From NCBI RefSeq assembly GCF_014845095.1, contig NZ_NKUG01000028.1, forward strand, positions 1-37,883: DNA of 37,883 nucleotides, in the 5' to 3' direction. Below the pieces are notes generated by a model. That model did not search any database. It worked only from the letters and a program-made list of their open reading frames with translations, and was not told the origin of the DNA. A program made the position numbers and the translations under genes. Source of the stretch: Methylobacterium bullatum (GTDB lineage: Bacteria > Pseudomonadota > Alphaproteobacteria > Rhizobiales > Beijerinckiaceae). The stretch's first letter is position 1, and each line of letters begins with the position of its first letter. Shown here piece by piece: positions 7,530-14,844 of this stretch.

Positions 7530-8192
7530 TCAGGCGCTCGCGCGGAGCAGGCGCCGGCCGAAACCGGCACCGGCCCCCGAGAGCAGCGCCACCGCGAGCG
7601 CGTGCAGGGCGAGATCGTTCAGTGCCATGGCGAAGGGGTGGAACAGGCCGAGGATCGACGCTGCGGCGGAGGCCGCAGCGAGACCCGCGAGGCCGCCGCT
7701 CAGGGATGGATGGAGGGCATAGCCGCCTTTCAGGATCGCGGCGAGGAGCAGCGCGAAGGGAACGCCGAGCCCCAGGATGAATCCGACGTAGGCGCAGGCT
7801 TCCGACAGGGAGATCGGCGCTCCATGCTCCGCGCCTGAGACACTCGCCCCGATCCAGAGCGCAAGGCTCGTCGCGGGCAGAATGGCCCAGCGCGGATCAC
7901 GGTCGGGCAGTGTCGCGAGGATCGCGGCGGCCGCCGCCGTGACGGCGGTGGCGATCGATCCGATGGCCGCCAGAACGAGGTCCAGGTCTGCGGCGTGGCG
8001 CGAAAGCGCGCCCCGCAGGTCGGCGACCGCCGCGAGGCCGGCGCCCGGGAAGGCGACGACGAGGAGCCAGCCGAGCACGCGCCGGAGCGGTGAGCCCAGA
8101 GGCCGTACCGGGACGAGCCCTCCGGCCAGCCTGTCGATCAAGCGCGTATGCGGCGAGCCGGCGGGCATTGGCGCCTCGTCCCGAAAGGCCAT
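7530..8192 (-). CDS. Second NrsF-like anti-sigma factor (DUF1109)
   Basis: A 220-residue DUF1109 membrane protein with the same layout as the first NrsF: polar N-terminus (LIDRLAGGLVPVRPL), about six hydrophobic segments and a short basic tail. Lined up by eye with NrsF (C121, C141, C164), only the middle cysteine is kept (C133 in EACAYVGF); the other two positions are Ala and Tyr (GGYALHPSL). As no second sigma gene is visible, it may bind the same SigF, a sigma factor coded elsewhere, or have lost sigma binding. It is the middle gene of the DUF1223 - nrsF2 - scsB operon (3-base gap on the DUF1223 side, 2-base gap on the scsB side). Confidence 0.82.
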   Translation of the reverse strand: MAFRDEAPMPAGSPHTRLIDRLAGGLVPVRPLGSPLRRVLGWLLVVAFPGAGLAAVADLRGALSRHAADLDLVLAAIGSIATAVTAAAAAILATLPDRDPRWAILPATSLALWIGASVSGAEHGAPISLSEACAYVGFILGLGVPFALLLAAILKGGYALHPSLSGGLAGLAAASAAASILGLFHPFAMALNDLALHALAVALLSGAGAGFGRRLLRASA

Positions 8193-8195
8193 CGC

Positions 8196-8891
8196 TTAAG
8201 CGCCCGGCACAAGGCGTGCGGCTCCGAGGATGCGGCCGTCCGATTGCTGGACGATCACGGCAGCATCCTGCCCGGCCGGCAGCGCCTCGCTGAACTCCAG
8301 TGGCTCGCCCGACCAAGTGCCGAGGGTGCGCAGCGAGCGCACGACGTTGGCCTGCACGAGGGTGCGTCCGCTGTTCTCGCCCCGTGCCACGGGGGTGCGT
8401 AGGGACCGGTCGAAGCCGACGAGGAACACCTTGGCGCTACCCTTACCGGCCCCAACCGTCACGGCAAAGCGGCCGTTCCGGCGCACGATCGCGATCTCGG
8501 TTTCGGCGCCCATCTCGGCCCGGGCTGCCGCGACCGCCGAGGTAGCCTCCGTGCGGCGCGAACCCACAACGCTCCTGCGTCCGTCGATCACGAGCTGCGG
8601 CGTGAAGTTTCCCTCGCCGAGAAGCCCCGCATAGGTCGCCTGCCGCTCGGTCGCGCCCTCAAAGGACGCGGTGTCCTTCCAGCCGAGATCGTCCCAGTAA
8701 GTGACGTGGAATCCCAGCGCCAAGAGGTCGTCGCGGCCAGCGAGCTCGCCGAGCAGCGCTTCCGCCGGCGGGCAGGACGAGCACCCTTGCGACGTGAACA
8801 GTTCCACCACCACTGGCCGGGCCAGCGCAGGGCCGGACACGAGCAGGACCGGTCCCAGCGCGAGGAGTAGAGGAATGAGGCGGGACGACAT
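8196..8891 (-). CDS. DUF1223 exported thioredoxin-like protein
   Basis: A 231-residue protein with a signal peptide (residues 1-24, ending ALA) and then VVVELFTSQGCSSCPPAE, the DUF1223 hallmark with a CxxC pair (C37/C40) in a thioredoxin-like fold. Conserved YWDDLGWKDTASFEGATERQ and TPQLVIDG segments follow. The biochemical role of the family is not established to my knowledge; the CxxC site and export suggest periplasmic thiol exchange. It is the first gene of the operon with nrsF2 and scsB, so ScsB may keep it reduced and it may in turn serve MsrB, which lacks its own resolving Cys. That chain is an inference. Confidence 0.87.
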   Translation of the reverse strand: MSSRLIPLLLALGPVLLVSGPALARPVVVELFTSQGCSSCPPAEALLGELAGRDDLLALGFHVTYWDDLGWKDTASFEGATERQATYAGLLGEGNFTPQLVIDGRRSVVGSRRTEATSAVAAARAEMGAETEIAIVRRNGRFAVTVGAGKGSAKVFLVGFDRSLRTPVARGENSGRTLVQANVVRSLRTLGTWSGEPLEFSEALPAGQDAAVIVQQSDGRILGAARLVPGA

Positions 8892-8924
8892 GGCGTGCTC
8901 CGGGACGATGCGGGATACAAGTCA

Positions 8925-8949
8925 TTCGTCGGAGGCGAAGCCTGGTTAC
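8925..8949 (-). promoter_or_regulatory. Predicted sigma-F-type promoter of DUF1223 - nrsF2 - scsB
   Basis: Minus-strand GTAACC (8949-8944), then 15 bases and CGAATG (from 8928), about 35 bases before the DUF1223 ATG. Boxes are perfect, but the spacer is one base shorter than at the msrB and sigF promoters. Confidence 0.68.
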
Positions 8950-9159
8950 AGGCCTTTTATGACGAGGGAAATCTTAGACCCATCGTCCGTCCACTTCCCC
9001 AAGTCACGCTTTGTGTCTCATCGCTCCTCGGCCGCGACGAGCCTCGCTCACGGCAGGGACATCACTTCGAAGAACAAGAAACTTTCCCTCTTCAAGGCGG
9101 CCAGGATGAAATCATTCTCCCCAGCAAGGCTTGCCTGAAACTTCTCCGTACCTCCGGCC

Positions 9160-9184
9160 GTAACGATCGACGACCCCGCACGAC
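9160..9184 (+). promoter_or_regulatory. Weak sigma-F-like promoter candidate before fasciclin gene
   Basis: GTAACG (9160-9165), 15 bases, CGAC (9181-9184). One mismatch in each box relative to GTAACC/CGAA. Start of transcription would lie about 15-20 bases before the ATG, close to a CCCCG-loop-CGGGG hairpin. Reported only because the neighbours share the motif. Confidence 0.3.
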
Positions 9185-9207
9185 GGGGCCGACAATCGGA
9201 GTTACGC

Positions 9208-9783
9208 ATGACACGCATGTTCAAGGTCGCAAGCCTCACCGTCGCCATGGCACTCACCGGCGCCGGCGCATTCGGCACGGCGGCCCAGGCGGCGGAAGAG
9301 AAGACGGTGATGGTCGGTGGCGCGCCGATGTACCCGTCGAAGACCATCGTCGAGAACGCGGTCAACTCGAAGGACCACACCACCCTCGTCGCCGCGGTCA
9401 AGGCCGCCGGTCTCGTCGAGACGCTCTCGGGCAAGGGTCCGTTCACGGTGTTCGCGCCCACGAACGCCGCCTTCGCCAAGCTGCCGGCCGGCACGGTCGA
9501 TACGCTGGTGAAGCCCGAGAACAAGGCGACGCTCACCAAGATCCTGACCTACCACGTGGTGGCCGGCACCATGACGGCGGCCGATCTCCAGAAGGCGATC
9601 AAGGCCGGCGGTGGCAAGGCCATGCTGAAGACGGTCGAGGGTGGCAGCCTCACCGCCGAGGAGAAGGGCGGCAAGATCGAACTCGTCGATGGCAAGGGCG
9701 GCATGTCGACCGTCACGATCGCCGACGTGATGCAGTCGAACGGCGTCATCCACGTGGTCGATACCGTCCTGATGCCGAAGTAA
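9208..9783 (+). CDS. Exported fasciclin (FAS1) domain protein
   Basis: A 191-residue protein with a signal peptide (residues 1-29, ending AAQAA) and one complete FAS1 domain. The conserved boxes are [35 protein letters not shown] near residues 70-105, [10 protein letters not shown] near residue 120, and the closing [12 protein letters not shown] at the C-terminus. A good ribosome site (GGAG, 6 bases before ATG) supports the start. FAS1 proteins are surface or periplasmic adhesion modules; the ligand is unknown. It stands alone, followed by a strong terminator. Position between the two halves of the stress island makes induction by the same sigma factor possible, but its promoter motif is weak. 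Confidence 0.9.
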   Translation: MTRMFKVASLTVAMALTGAGAFGTAAQAAEEKTVMVGGAPMYPSKTIVENAVNSKDHTTLVAAVKAAGLVETLSGKGPFTVFAPTNAAFAKLPAGTVDTLVKPENKATLTKILTYHVVAGTMTAADLQKAIKAGGGKAMLKTVEGGSLTAEEKGGKIELVDGKGGMSTVTIADVMQSNGVIHVVDTVLMPK

Positions 9784-9808
9784 ATTTCGCGTTTCACCGC
9801 CTTTCGAG

Positions 9809-9839
9809 GCTGTCCGGATCTCGTCCGGGCAGCTTTTTT
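9809..9839 (+). terminator. Rho-independent terminator after fasciclin gene
   Basis: A 10-bp stem (GCTGTCCGGA with TCCGGGCAGC, one G-U pair) around a TCTCG loop, followed by six T. Lies 26 bases after the stop codon and separates the fasciclin gene from the next unit. Confidence 0.92.
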
Positions 9840-9906
9840 GTGTCGATTGCGTGAATTCCAGTAATGCGGAACGAGGTGCTCCGACCGAAAGATTCATGGT
9901 GGCCGC

Positions 9907-9932
9907 GTAACCGAGTCGGGTAACGTGGCGAA
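9907..9932 (+). promoter_or_regulatory. Predicted sigma-F-type promoter of the DUF3095 - cNMP/patatin operon
   Basis: GTAACC (9907-9912), exactly 16 bases, CGAAAC (from 9929). Identical boxes and spacing to the MXKDX-sigF promoter but on the plus strand. It lies in the gap after the fasciclin terminator and about 70 bases before the likely DUF3095 start. Confidence 0.75.
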
Positions 9933-10001
9933 ACCCAATGGCGGCCGCTCGCCAAAAATCTTGCCCCGCGGAAGATGTCGAAGGCGAAAGGATGCTCGGC
10001 G

Positions 10002-11231
10002 ATGCCTGCGCGCCACGCCCTAACGGACGTCGAAGCCGGGCCGGGCTCGCCTACATGCCCGCAGATGGGTCAGGCCGAGGCGAGCGTGTCGGTTCCTTTT
10101 CGCTACGCCGACGTGCCACGTTTCACACGATTTTCCGACGTCCTCGACGAAACCCGTTACGTCCCGGTGCCGGACACATGGTGGATCGCCCTGTGCGACG
10201 TGGTGATGTCGACCCGGGCCATCGAGGATGGGCGCTATCGATCGGTCAACATCGCCGGCGCCGCCCTGATCACGGCCGTGAAGAACGCCCTTCCTGGCGC
10301 CGACCTGCCGTTCGTCTTCGGCGGTGACGGTGCGACCCTTCTCGTCCCACCCGAACATCGCGCCACGGTCGAGGCGGTGCTGGCCGAGACGGTGACGTGG
10401 GTGCGCGAGGCCCTCGGGCTCGATCTGCGGGCCGCGCTGATCCCGGTCGCGGCGGTGCGCGAGGCTGGCCGGGACCTCCGTGTCGCGCGCTACGCGGCCT
10501 CCGCCCATGTCGACTACGCGATGTTCTCGGGCGGCGGCCTCGCCTACGCGGATGCCGCGATGAAGCGCGGGCTCCACGCGATCCCGGCGGCTCCGGCCGG
10601 TGCGAAGCCTGATCTCACCGGCCTGTCCTGCCGGTTCGAGGCCGTGCCCGCGCGGGATGGGCTGGTCCTGTCCCTGATCGTCGTGCCCGGAGAGGGCGCG
10701 GATCGAGAAGCCCTCCTTGCCACCCTCGGCGCCATCCTGGCCGAGGTCGATGCGAGCCCCGGCATGGGGCGCCCTCTGCCGGAATCGGGACCACCGATGC
10801 GACCGCCCTGGTCAGGCCTCGTCGCTGACGCGCGGGCGGAAGGGACGCTGGCGGGCTCGGGGCTCCTGCGCGGGGCAGCGATGTTCGTGACGCGCGGCGC
10901 CGCCTTCGCGCTGTTCAGTCTCGGCCTGCCGTTCGGACGCTTCTCGCCACGTCGCTATCGACGGCGGCTCGCCGCCAATGCCGATTTCCGGAAATACGAC
11001 GACGGGCTCCGCCTCACCGTGGCCTGTCCCGTCGCCACGGCGGATCGGATCGAGACCCGTCTCGCCCTCGCGCAAGAGGCGGGGTTGGTGCGCTACGGCG
11101 TCCACCGACAGGATGCCGCCGTCGTGACCTGTGTCAGCCCCTCGGTCCTGCACGACGACCACGTCCATTTCGTCGATGGTGCCGATGGCGGTTACGCGCG
11201 GGCGGCCGCCATGCTCAAGCGACGGCCATGA
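10002..11231 (+). CDS. DUF3095 cyclase-like protein
   Basis: A 409-residue protein from the ATG at 10002, which has AAAGGA 9 bases upstream; an in-frame ATG at 9975 would add nine residues without a spaced ribosome site. The first half resembles a class III nucleotide cyclase core: a strand with Asp (WWIALCDVV), a helix (YRSVNIAGAALITAVKNAL) and FGGDGATLLVP with a second Asp in the GGDG turn, positions where cyclases bind metal. DUF3095 members have been loosely annotated as adenylate-cyclase-like, with no biochemical proof known to me. No signal or membrane segment, so cytosolic. Its stop overlaps by 4 bases the start of a protein with a cyclic-nucleotide-binding domain, which makes nucleotide signalling between them plausible. 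A sigma-F-type promoter precedes it. Confidence 0.78.
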   Translation: MPARHALTDVEAGPGSPTCPQMGQAEASVSVPFRYADVPRFTRFSDVLDETRYVPVPDTWWIALCDVVMSTRAIEDGRYRSVNIAGAALITAVKNALPGADLPFVFGGDGATLLVPPEHRATVEAVLAETVTWVREALGLDLRAALIPVAAVREAGRDLRVARYAASAHVDYAMFSGGGLAYADAAMKRGLHAIPAAPAGAKPDLTGLSCRFEAVPARDGLVLSLIVVPGEGADREALLATLGAILAEVDASPGMGRPLPESGPPMRPPWSGLVADARAEGTLAGSGLLRGAAMFVTRGAAFALFSLGLPFGRFSPRRYRRRLAANADFRKYDDGLRLTVACPVATADRIETRLALAQEAGLVRYGVHRQDAAVVTCVSPSVLHDDHVHFVDGADGGYARAAAMLKRRP

Positions 11232-12973
11232 CGGGACCGGAGATTCCGTTCCTCGGCGGATTGGACGTCGAGGCCGTTGCCGCGGTGCGCGCGCGCATGG
11301 TCCCGGTCTCGGTGGCCGGAGGCAGCACGCTGTTCGCGCAGGGCGAGGCCGGGGATGCTCTCTACACCTTGGTCTCCGGTGCCATCGGGATTTCCGCCGA
11401 TGCCACCATGGGCTCGCCACGCCGGATCGCTCGCCTGCGTCCGCCCGAAAGTTTCGGCGAGATGGCGCTGCTGTCGCCGGCCCCTCGATCGGCGACGGCC
11501 ACGGCCCTTCGCGATTCGTGTCTGCTGCGGCTGACGCGGGCGGATTTCGAGGAGGTGGTCGAGCACCATCCCCGGATGCTGCTCTATTTCGCCCGGCTGC
11601 TCGCCGAGCGCATGCGCGCGACGCAGATGGGCGAGGCGGTTCGCCACGCATCGCGCAGCGTCGCCGTGCTCGCCGTCACCGAGGGGCTCGATGCGGCCGC
11701 CTTCGGGCAGGCCCTGGCCAGCGCCTTTGACGACACCATGACCGGGACCACGGGATGCCTCACCTGCTGGCCGGATGGGGCCGACGAGGCATGGTTCCAC
11801 GACTACGAAAACCGTCACGCCCGCACGATCTTCGTGGCCCACGAGGTCGGCTGTCCGTGGTGCCGCCTGTGCCTGCGCCACGCGGACCATGTCCTGCTGC
11901 TGGCCGAGCCCGGCCGGCCACCGCGACCCGGGGCCGCCGCCTGGCTCGGGAGCCTCAGATCGGACTGGATCCGGATGGATCTCGCCGTCCCGCAGACGGC
12001 AGACGCAATCCTGCCCCGTGCCCTTCACCCGGACGTCGCCGCGTTGCCTGCGGCTCTCCGCATTCCGGTGCGGGCAGGCAACGCGGACGATCTCCGCCGG
12101 CTCGCGCGTCTCGCGAGCGGCACGGCGCGCGGCCTCGTCCTCGGCGGCGGCGGTGCGCGCGGGCTCGCCCATCTCGGCGTGCTGCAGGCCCTGGACGAGG
12201 CCGGCTGCGCTCCCGACTTCGTCGGCGGCACCAGCATGGGGGCCGTCGTCGCCGCGAGCCTCGCCATGGGGTGGAGCATCGAGCGGATCCGCGCGCGGAC
12301 CCTCGACTTCTTCGTCGGGCACAATCCCCTCAACGACTACACGCTGCCCTATCACGCGCTGACCCGCGGGGCGAAGGTCGATGCGGGCTTGGCCGCATGG
12401 TTCGGCGGCGCGCGGATCGAGGATCTCTGGCTCCCTTTCCTGTGCGTCTCCTCGAACCTGACGACGGGCTCGGCGATGGTCCATCGCTCCGGCGACCTGC
12501 CGGGGGCGTTGCGCGCCAGCATCGCGATTCCGGGCCTGCTCCCGCCGGTCTGCACCGAGGAGGGTGTGCTGGTGGACGGTGGGATGATGAACAACCTGCC
12601 GGCCGACGTGATGGCCGGCCTGGAGCGGGGGCCGGTGCTCGCCATCGATGTCGGCAGCGACCGCGCCTTCGGCGACATGCCGGCGCGCTCCTGGCGCGGC
12701 CGCATGATCCGGCGGATGCTCGGTGTCCCCGATGCCATGCCGGGCATCGCGCCCCTGCTGTTGCGGGCGGCGACGGTCTCGGGGGACGCGCAATCGATGA
12801 TGGCGGTGGGCCACGCCGCCGCCCTGCTCAAGCCGCCCCTCGCCGGCATCGACCTGCGGGCCTGGTCGAGCTTCGAGGCGATCGCCGAGATCGGCTACCG
12901 GCACACCAGGGAGGCGATCGCAGAGGGCCGGCTGCGGGCATGGACGGAGGGCGTCGGCCTGCGGCGGACATGA
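11228..12973 (+). CDS. Cyclic-nucleotide-binding domain fused to patatin-like phospholipase
   Basis: A 581-residue NTE-type protein. Residues about 8-130 form a cNMP-binding domain with GEAGDALYTLVSG and the phosphate-binding cassette FGEMALLSPAPRSATA (E78 and R87 in the places that contact the ribose and phosphate). A middle region (130-300) includes a small Cys cluster, CPWCRLC at 209-215. Residues about 300-480 are a patatin domain with the oxyanion loop GGGGARG (306-312), nucleophile S336 in GTSMG and catalytic D450 in VDGGMMNN. Patatins hydrolyse phospholipid acyl chains. No signal or membrane segment, so it probably acts at the inner leaflet. The ATGA overlap with the DUF3095 gene indicates tight coupling; the expected logic is cyclase product gating the lipase. 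Confidence 0.9.
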   Translation: MTGPEIPFLGGLDVEAVAAVRARMVPVSVAGGSTLFAQGEAGDALYTLVSGAIGISADATMGSPRRIARLRPPESFGEMALLSPAPRSATATALRDSCLLRLTRADFEEVVEHHPRMLLYFARLLAERMRATQMGEAVRHASRSVAVLAVTEGLDAAAFGQALASAFDDTMTGTTGCLTCWPDGADEAWFHDYENRHARTIFVAHEVGCPWCRLCLRHADHVLLLAEPGRPPRPGAAAWLGSLRSDWIRMDLAVPQTADAILPRALHPDVAALPAALRIPVRAGNADDLRRLARLASGTARGLVLGGGGARGLAHLGVLQALDEAGCAPDFVGGTSMGAVVAASLAMGWSIERIRARTLDFFVGHNPLNDYTLPYHALTRGAKVDAGLAAWFGGARIEDLWLPFLCVSSNLTTGSAMVHRSGDLPGALRASIAIPGLLPPVCTEEGVLVDGGMMNNLPADVMAGLERGPVLAIDVGSDRAFGDMPARSWRGRMIRRMLGVPDAMPGIAPLLLRAATVSGDAQSMMAVGHAAALLKPPLAGIDLRAWSSFEAIAEIGYRHTREAIAEGRLRAWTEGVGLRRT

Positions 12974-13024
12974 GCGCCGCTGGGAAGAACGGTGCGCAGG
13001 CGCACGCGCCCGGAGGCTCGGCAT

Positions 13025-13050
13025 GTAACCCTTGGGTGCGCCGCAGCGAT
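13025..13050 (+). promoter_or_regulatory. Predicted sigma-F-like promoter of the glycosyltransferase - P450 operon
   Basis: GTAACC (13025-13030), 16 bases, CGAT (13047-13050): perfect -35 box and spacing, one mismatch in the -10 box. It lies about 40 bases before the glycosyltransferase ATG and 50 bases after the patatin stop. Confidence 0.55.
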
Positions 13051-13089
13051 TGCCTTGCATCGCAACCGACGCATCGAGGACGTACCGCC

Positions 13090-14379
13090 ATGAAGGTACT
13101 GATCGCCGCCACGGCCCTCACAGGGCACATTACCCCGCTCCTCGCCGCCGGCCGGCTTCTCGCCGCACGCGGGGACAGCGTCGTCATGACCACCGCAGAG
13201 GAGTTTCGCGATAAGATCGAGTCCGCTGGCCTGCGCTTCGCCCCCATCGACGACGGCCATGCCGCGGAATACCGCGAGACCGGCCTGCCCGCAGGGCCCG
13301 AGCGCTACCGGCGCGAGTTCGCGCGGCGCTTCATCGACCCGATCCCAGTCCAGTTCGAGGCCCTGAGCCGGCTCGTCGAGGCGGAGCGGCCTGACGTGAT
13401 CGTCGCCGGAAGCCTGTTCCTCGGCGTGCTGCCCCTGCTGCTCGGCTCCCGGCCGCGTCCGCCCATCGTCGTCCTGAACGTCAGCTTCCTGTTCCTCGAC
13501 AGGCCCGACGACGCACCGGTCGGCCTCGGTTTGCCGCCGGCCCGAACGGAAACGGAGCGCGCCCATTACGCCTTACTGAAGGCCGGCATGGACGCCGCCT
13601 TCGTCGATCCCGTGCGTGCCTATGCGGATGCGCAACTGGCTCGGCTCGGCCTGCCGCCCCTGCCGGCATCGCTTCCGCATTCCATCGCCATTCTCCCGGA
13701 CCTGTTCCTCCAGCCGACCGTCCCCGAGTTCGAGTACGATTACGGGACGCTGCCGCCCAATCTTCGCTTCACCGGCCTGCTGCCGGTTCCCCCGACACAT
13801 GCGCCGCTTCCGGATTGGTGGCGTGCCCGCGACGTGACCAAGCGTGTCGTCCTGGTCACCCAAGGGACCCTGGCCAACGCGGATTTCGGCGAACTGATCG
13901 AGCCGACCTTGGCGGCCCTGGCGGATCGCGACGACCTTCTCGTGGTCGCGACCACCGGCGGTCGCCCGGTCGAAGCCCTGAGCGGGCCTCTGCCCGGCAA
14001 TGCCCGGGTCGCGCCGTTCCTTCCGTTCGACGCGATGCTTCCGGACATCAGCCTCCTCGTCACGAACGGAGGATACGGCAGCGTCTCGCAGGCGCTCGCG
14101 GCCGGGGTGCCCCTCGTCTCGGCGGGGCTGACCGAGGACAAGGCGGAGATCGGCGCGCGCATCGGCTGGTCGGGCGCTGGCTTCAACCTCGCGACCAATA
14201 ATCCGACGGCCCGCGCACTCCGCGAGGCGATCGATACGGTGCTCGGGCAACCCCACTTCCGGGCGCGGGCCGCGTCCCTCGCGCGGGCCTTCGCGGGACT
14301 GGATTCGGGTCGGGCCGTTCTCGCCGGGATCGACGACGTAGTTCGGGGCGGGCCGATCGTCCGGGGGATCGCCGCATGA
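13090..14379 (+). CDS. UGT/MGT-type glycosyltransferase (GT1 family)
   Basis: A 429-residue GT-B enzyme. I start it at the ATG at 13090, preceded by GAGGA at 8 bases, although the frame is open far upstream through the patatin gene. The N-terminus MKVLIAATALTGHITPLLAAGRLLAARGD is the typical acceptor-binding Rossmann start, and the C-domain has VVLVTQGTLAN, then PFDAMLPDISLLVTNGGYGSVSQALAAGVPLV, the nucleotide-sugar donor motif (with N in place of the usual H of THGG). GT1 enzymes glycosylate small lipophilic molecules. It leads an operon with ferredoxin, ferredoxin reductase and P450 genes, so the acceptor may be a hydroxylated product of the P450; product unknown. Confidence 0.87.
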   Translation: MKVLIAATALTGHITPLLAAGRLLAARGDSVVMTTAEEFRDKIESAGLRFAPIDDGHAAEYRETGLPAGPERYRREFARRFIDPIPVQFEALSRLVEAERPDVIVAGSLFLGVLPLLLGSRPRPPIVVLNVSFLFLDRPDDAPVGLGLPPARTETERAHYALLKAGMDAAFVDPVRAYADAQLARLGLPPLPASLPHSIAILPDLFLQPTVPEFEYDYGTLPPNLRFTGLLPVPPTHAPLPDWWRARDVTKRVVLVTQGTLANADFGELIEPTLAALADRDDLLVVATTGGRPVEALSGPLPGNARVAPFLPFDAMLPDISLLVTNGGYGSVSQALAAGVPLVSAGLTEDKAEIGARIGWSGAGFNLATNNPTARALREAIDTVLGQPHFRARAASLARAFAGLDSGRAVLAGIDDVVRGGPIVRGIAA

Positions 14380-14576
14380 CCGCGATATCGATTTCCGGCC
14401 GCCCCCGGACCGCATCGGTCCAAGATCGCCCGCACGATGCCAGGGCACGAACGCCCCGGATGATCGCGTTCGCCGCCACCCTCGTGCTCGCCGCGACGAC
14501 CGGCCTGCCCATGAGATCCGTCGCCAACCTGATGCCGCAGGCGGACGACCGCGACGATCCGTTCCTCGGCATCTGA
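14376..14576 (+). CDS. Small hypothetical protein with one hydrophobic segment
   Basis: A 66-residue ORF whose ATG overlaps the glycosyltransferase TGA (ATGA) and is preceded by GGGGGA at 7 bases inside that gene. Residues 1-28 are polar and rich in Arg/Ser/Asp; residues 29-46 (MIAFAATLVLAATTGLPM) are hydrophobic, possibly a membrane anchor or a signal if translation starts at the inner ATG (14460); the tail is acidic. No family recognised. The operon position and clean spacing to the ferredoxin start (19 bases) favour a real gene, but codon evidence alone is thin. Confidence 0.45.
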   Translation: MTAISISGRPRTASVQDRPHDARARTPRMIAFAATLVLAATTGLPMRSVANLMPQADDRDDPFLGI

Positions 14577-14595
14577 CGAGTAGCGAGGCATCGCC

Positions 14596-14844
14596 ATGAC
14601 CCATCCCACCGAGACCGCTTCGAGCACGACGACTCCACTGCGCGTCGTGGTCGATCTCAACCGATGCCAGGGCTACGCGCAATGCTGCTACGCGGCGCCC
14701 GGCGCCTTCGAGGTCCGGGGACACGAGATCCTGTTCTACGACCCCGCGCCACCCCGCGCCCGACGAGGCGAGATCGAGCGGGCGGTGCAGGCCTGCCCCG
14801 TCCGCGCCATCAGCCTGCAGGCCGATGACGGAGAGACGCCGTGA
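14596..14844 (+). CDS. P450-type [3Fe-4S] ferredoxin
   Basis: An 82-residue acidic ferredoxin. The cluster ligands are in CQGYAQC (the second cysteine of a [4Fe-4S] motif is replaced by Tyr, typical of P450-associated [3Fe-4S] ferredoxins) and in ACPVRAI near the C-terminus. A ribosome site (GAGG, 7 bases) precedes the ATG. The stop overlaps the GTG start of the ferredoxin reductase, and the P450 follows, so this is the one-electron carrier of a complete class I P450 system. Confidence 0.9.
   Translation: MTHPTETASSTTTPLRVVVDLNRCQGYAQCCYAAPGAFEVRGHEILFYDPAPPRARRGEIERAVQACPVRAISLQADDGETP

Larger units (their letters stand above)
8892..9207 (+). other. Intergenic region between divergent DUF1223 and fasciclin genes
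   Basis: A 316-bp gap without a convincing gene. It holds the minus-strand sigma-F-type promoter of the DUF1223 operon near its left end, and near the right end a weak plus-strand candidate plus a short CCCCG/CGGGG hairpin just before the fasciclin ribosome site. Frames that run through it have no family resemblance. Confidence 0.6.

Noticed and set aside
9975..12973. Calling the DUF3095-patatin pair a Pycsar or CBASS system outright
   Set aside because: The cyclase is neither a PycC-type nor a CD-NTase-type enzyme, and defence activity cannot be read from sequence; kept as a hypothesis.
11192..13060. 622-codon minus-strand frame opposite the patatin gene
   Set aside because: Arg/Gly/Ala-rich antisense product of high-GC DNA; the plus strand holds complete cNMP and patatin motifs.
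11755..13089. Long N-terminal extension of the glycosyltransferase frame
   Set aside because: Out-of-frame reading of the patatin gene, Arg/Pro-rich; the GT-B start motif and ribosome site are at 13090.
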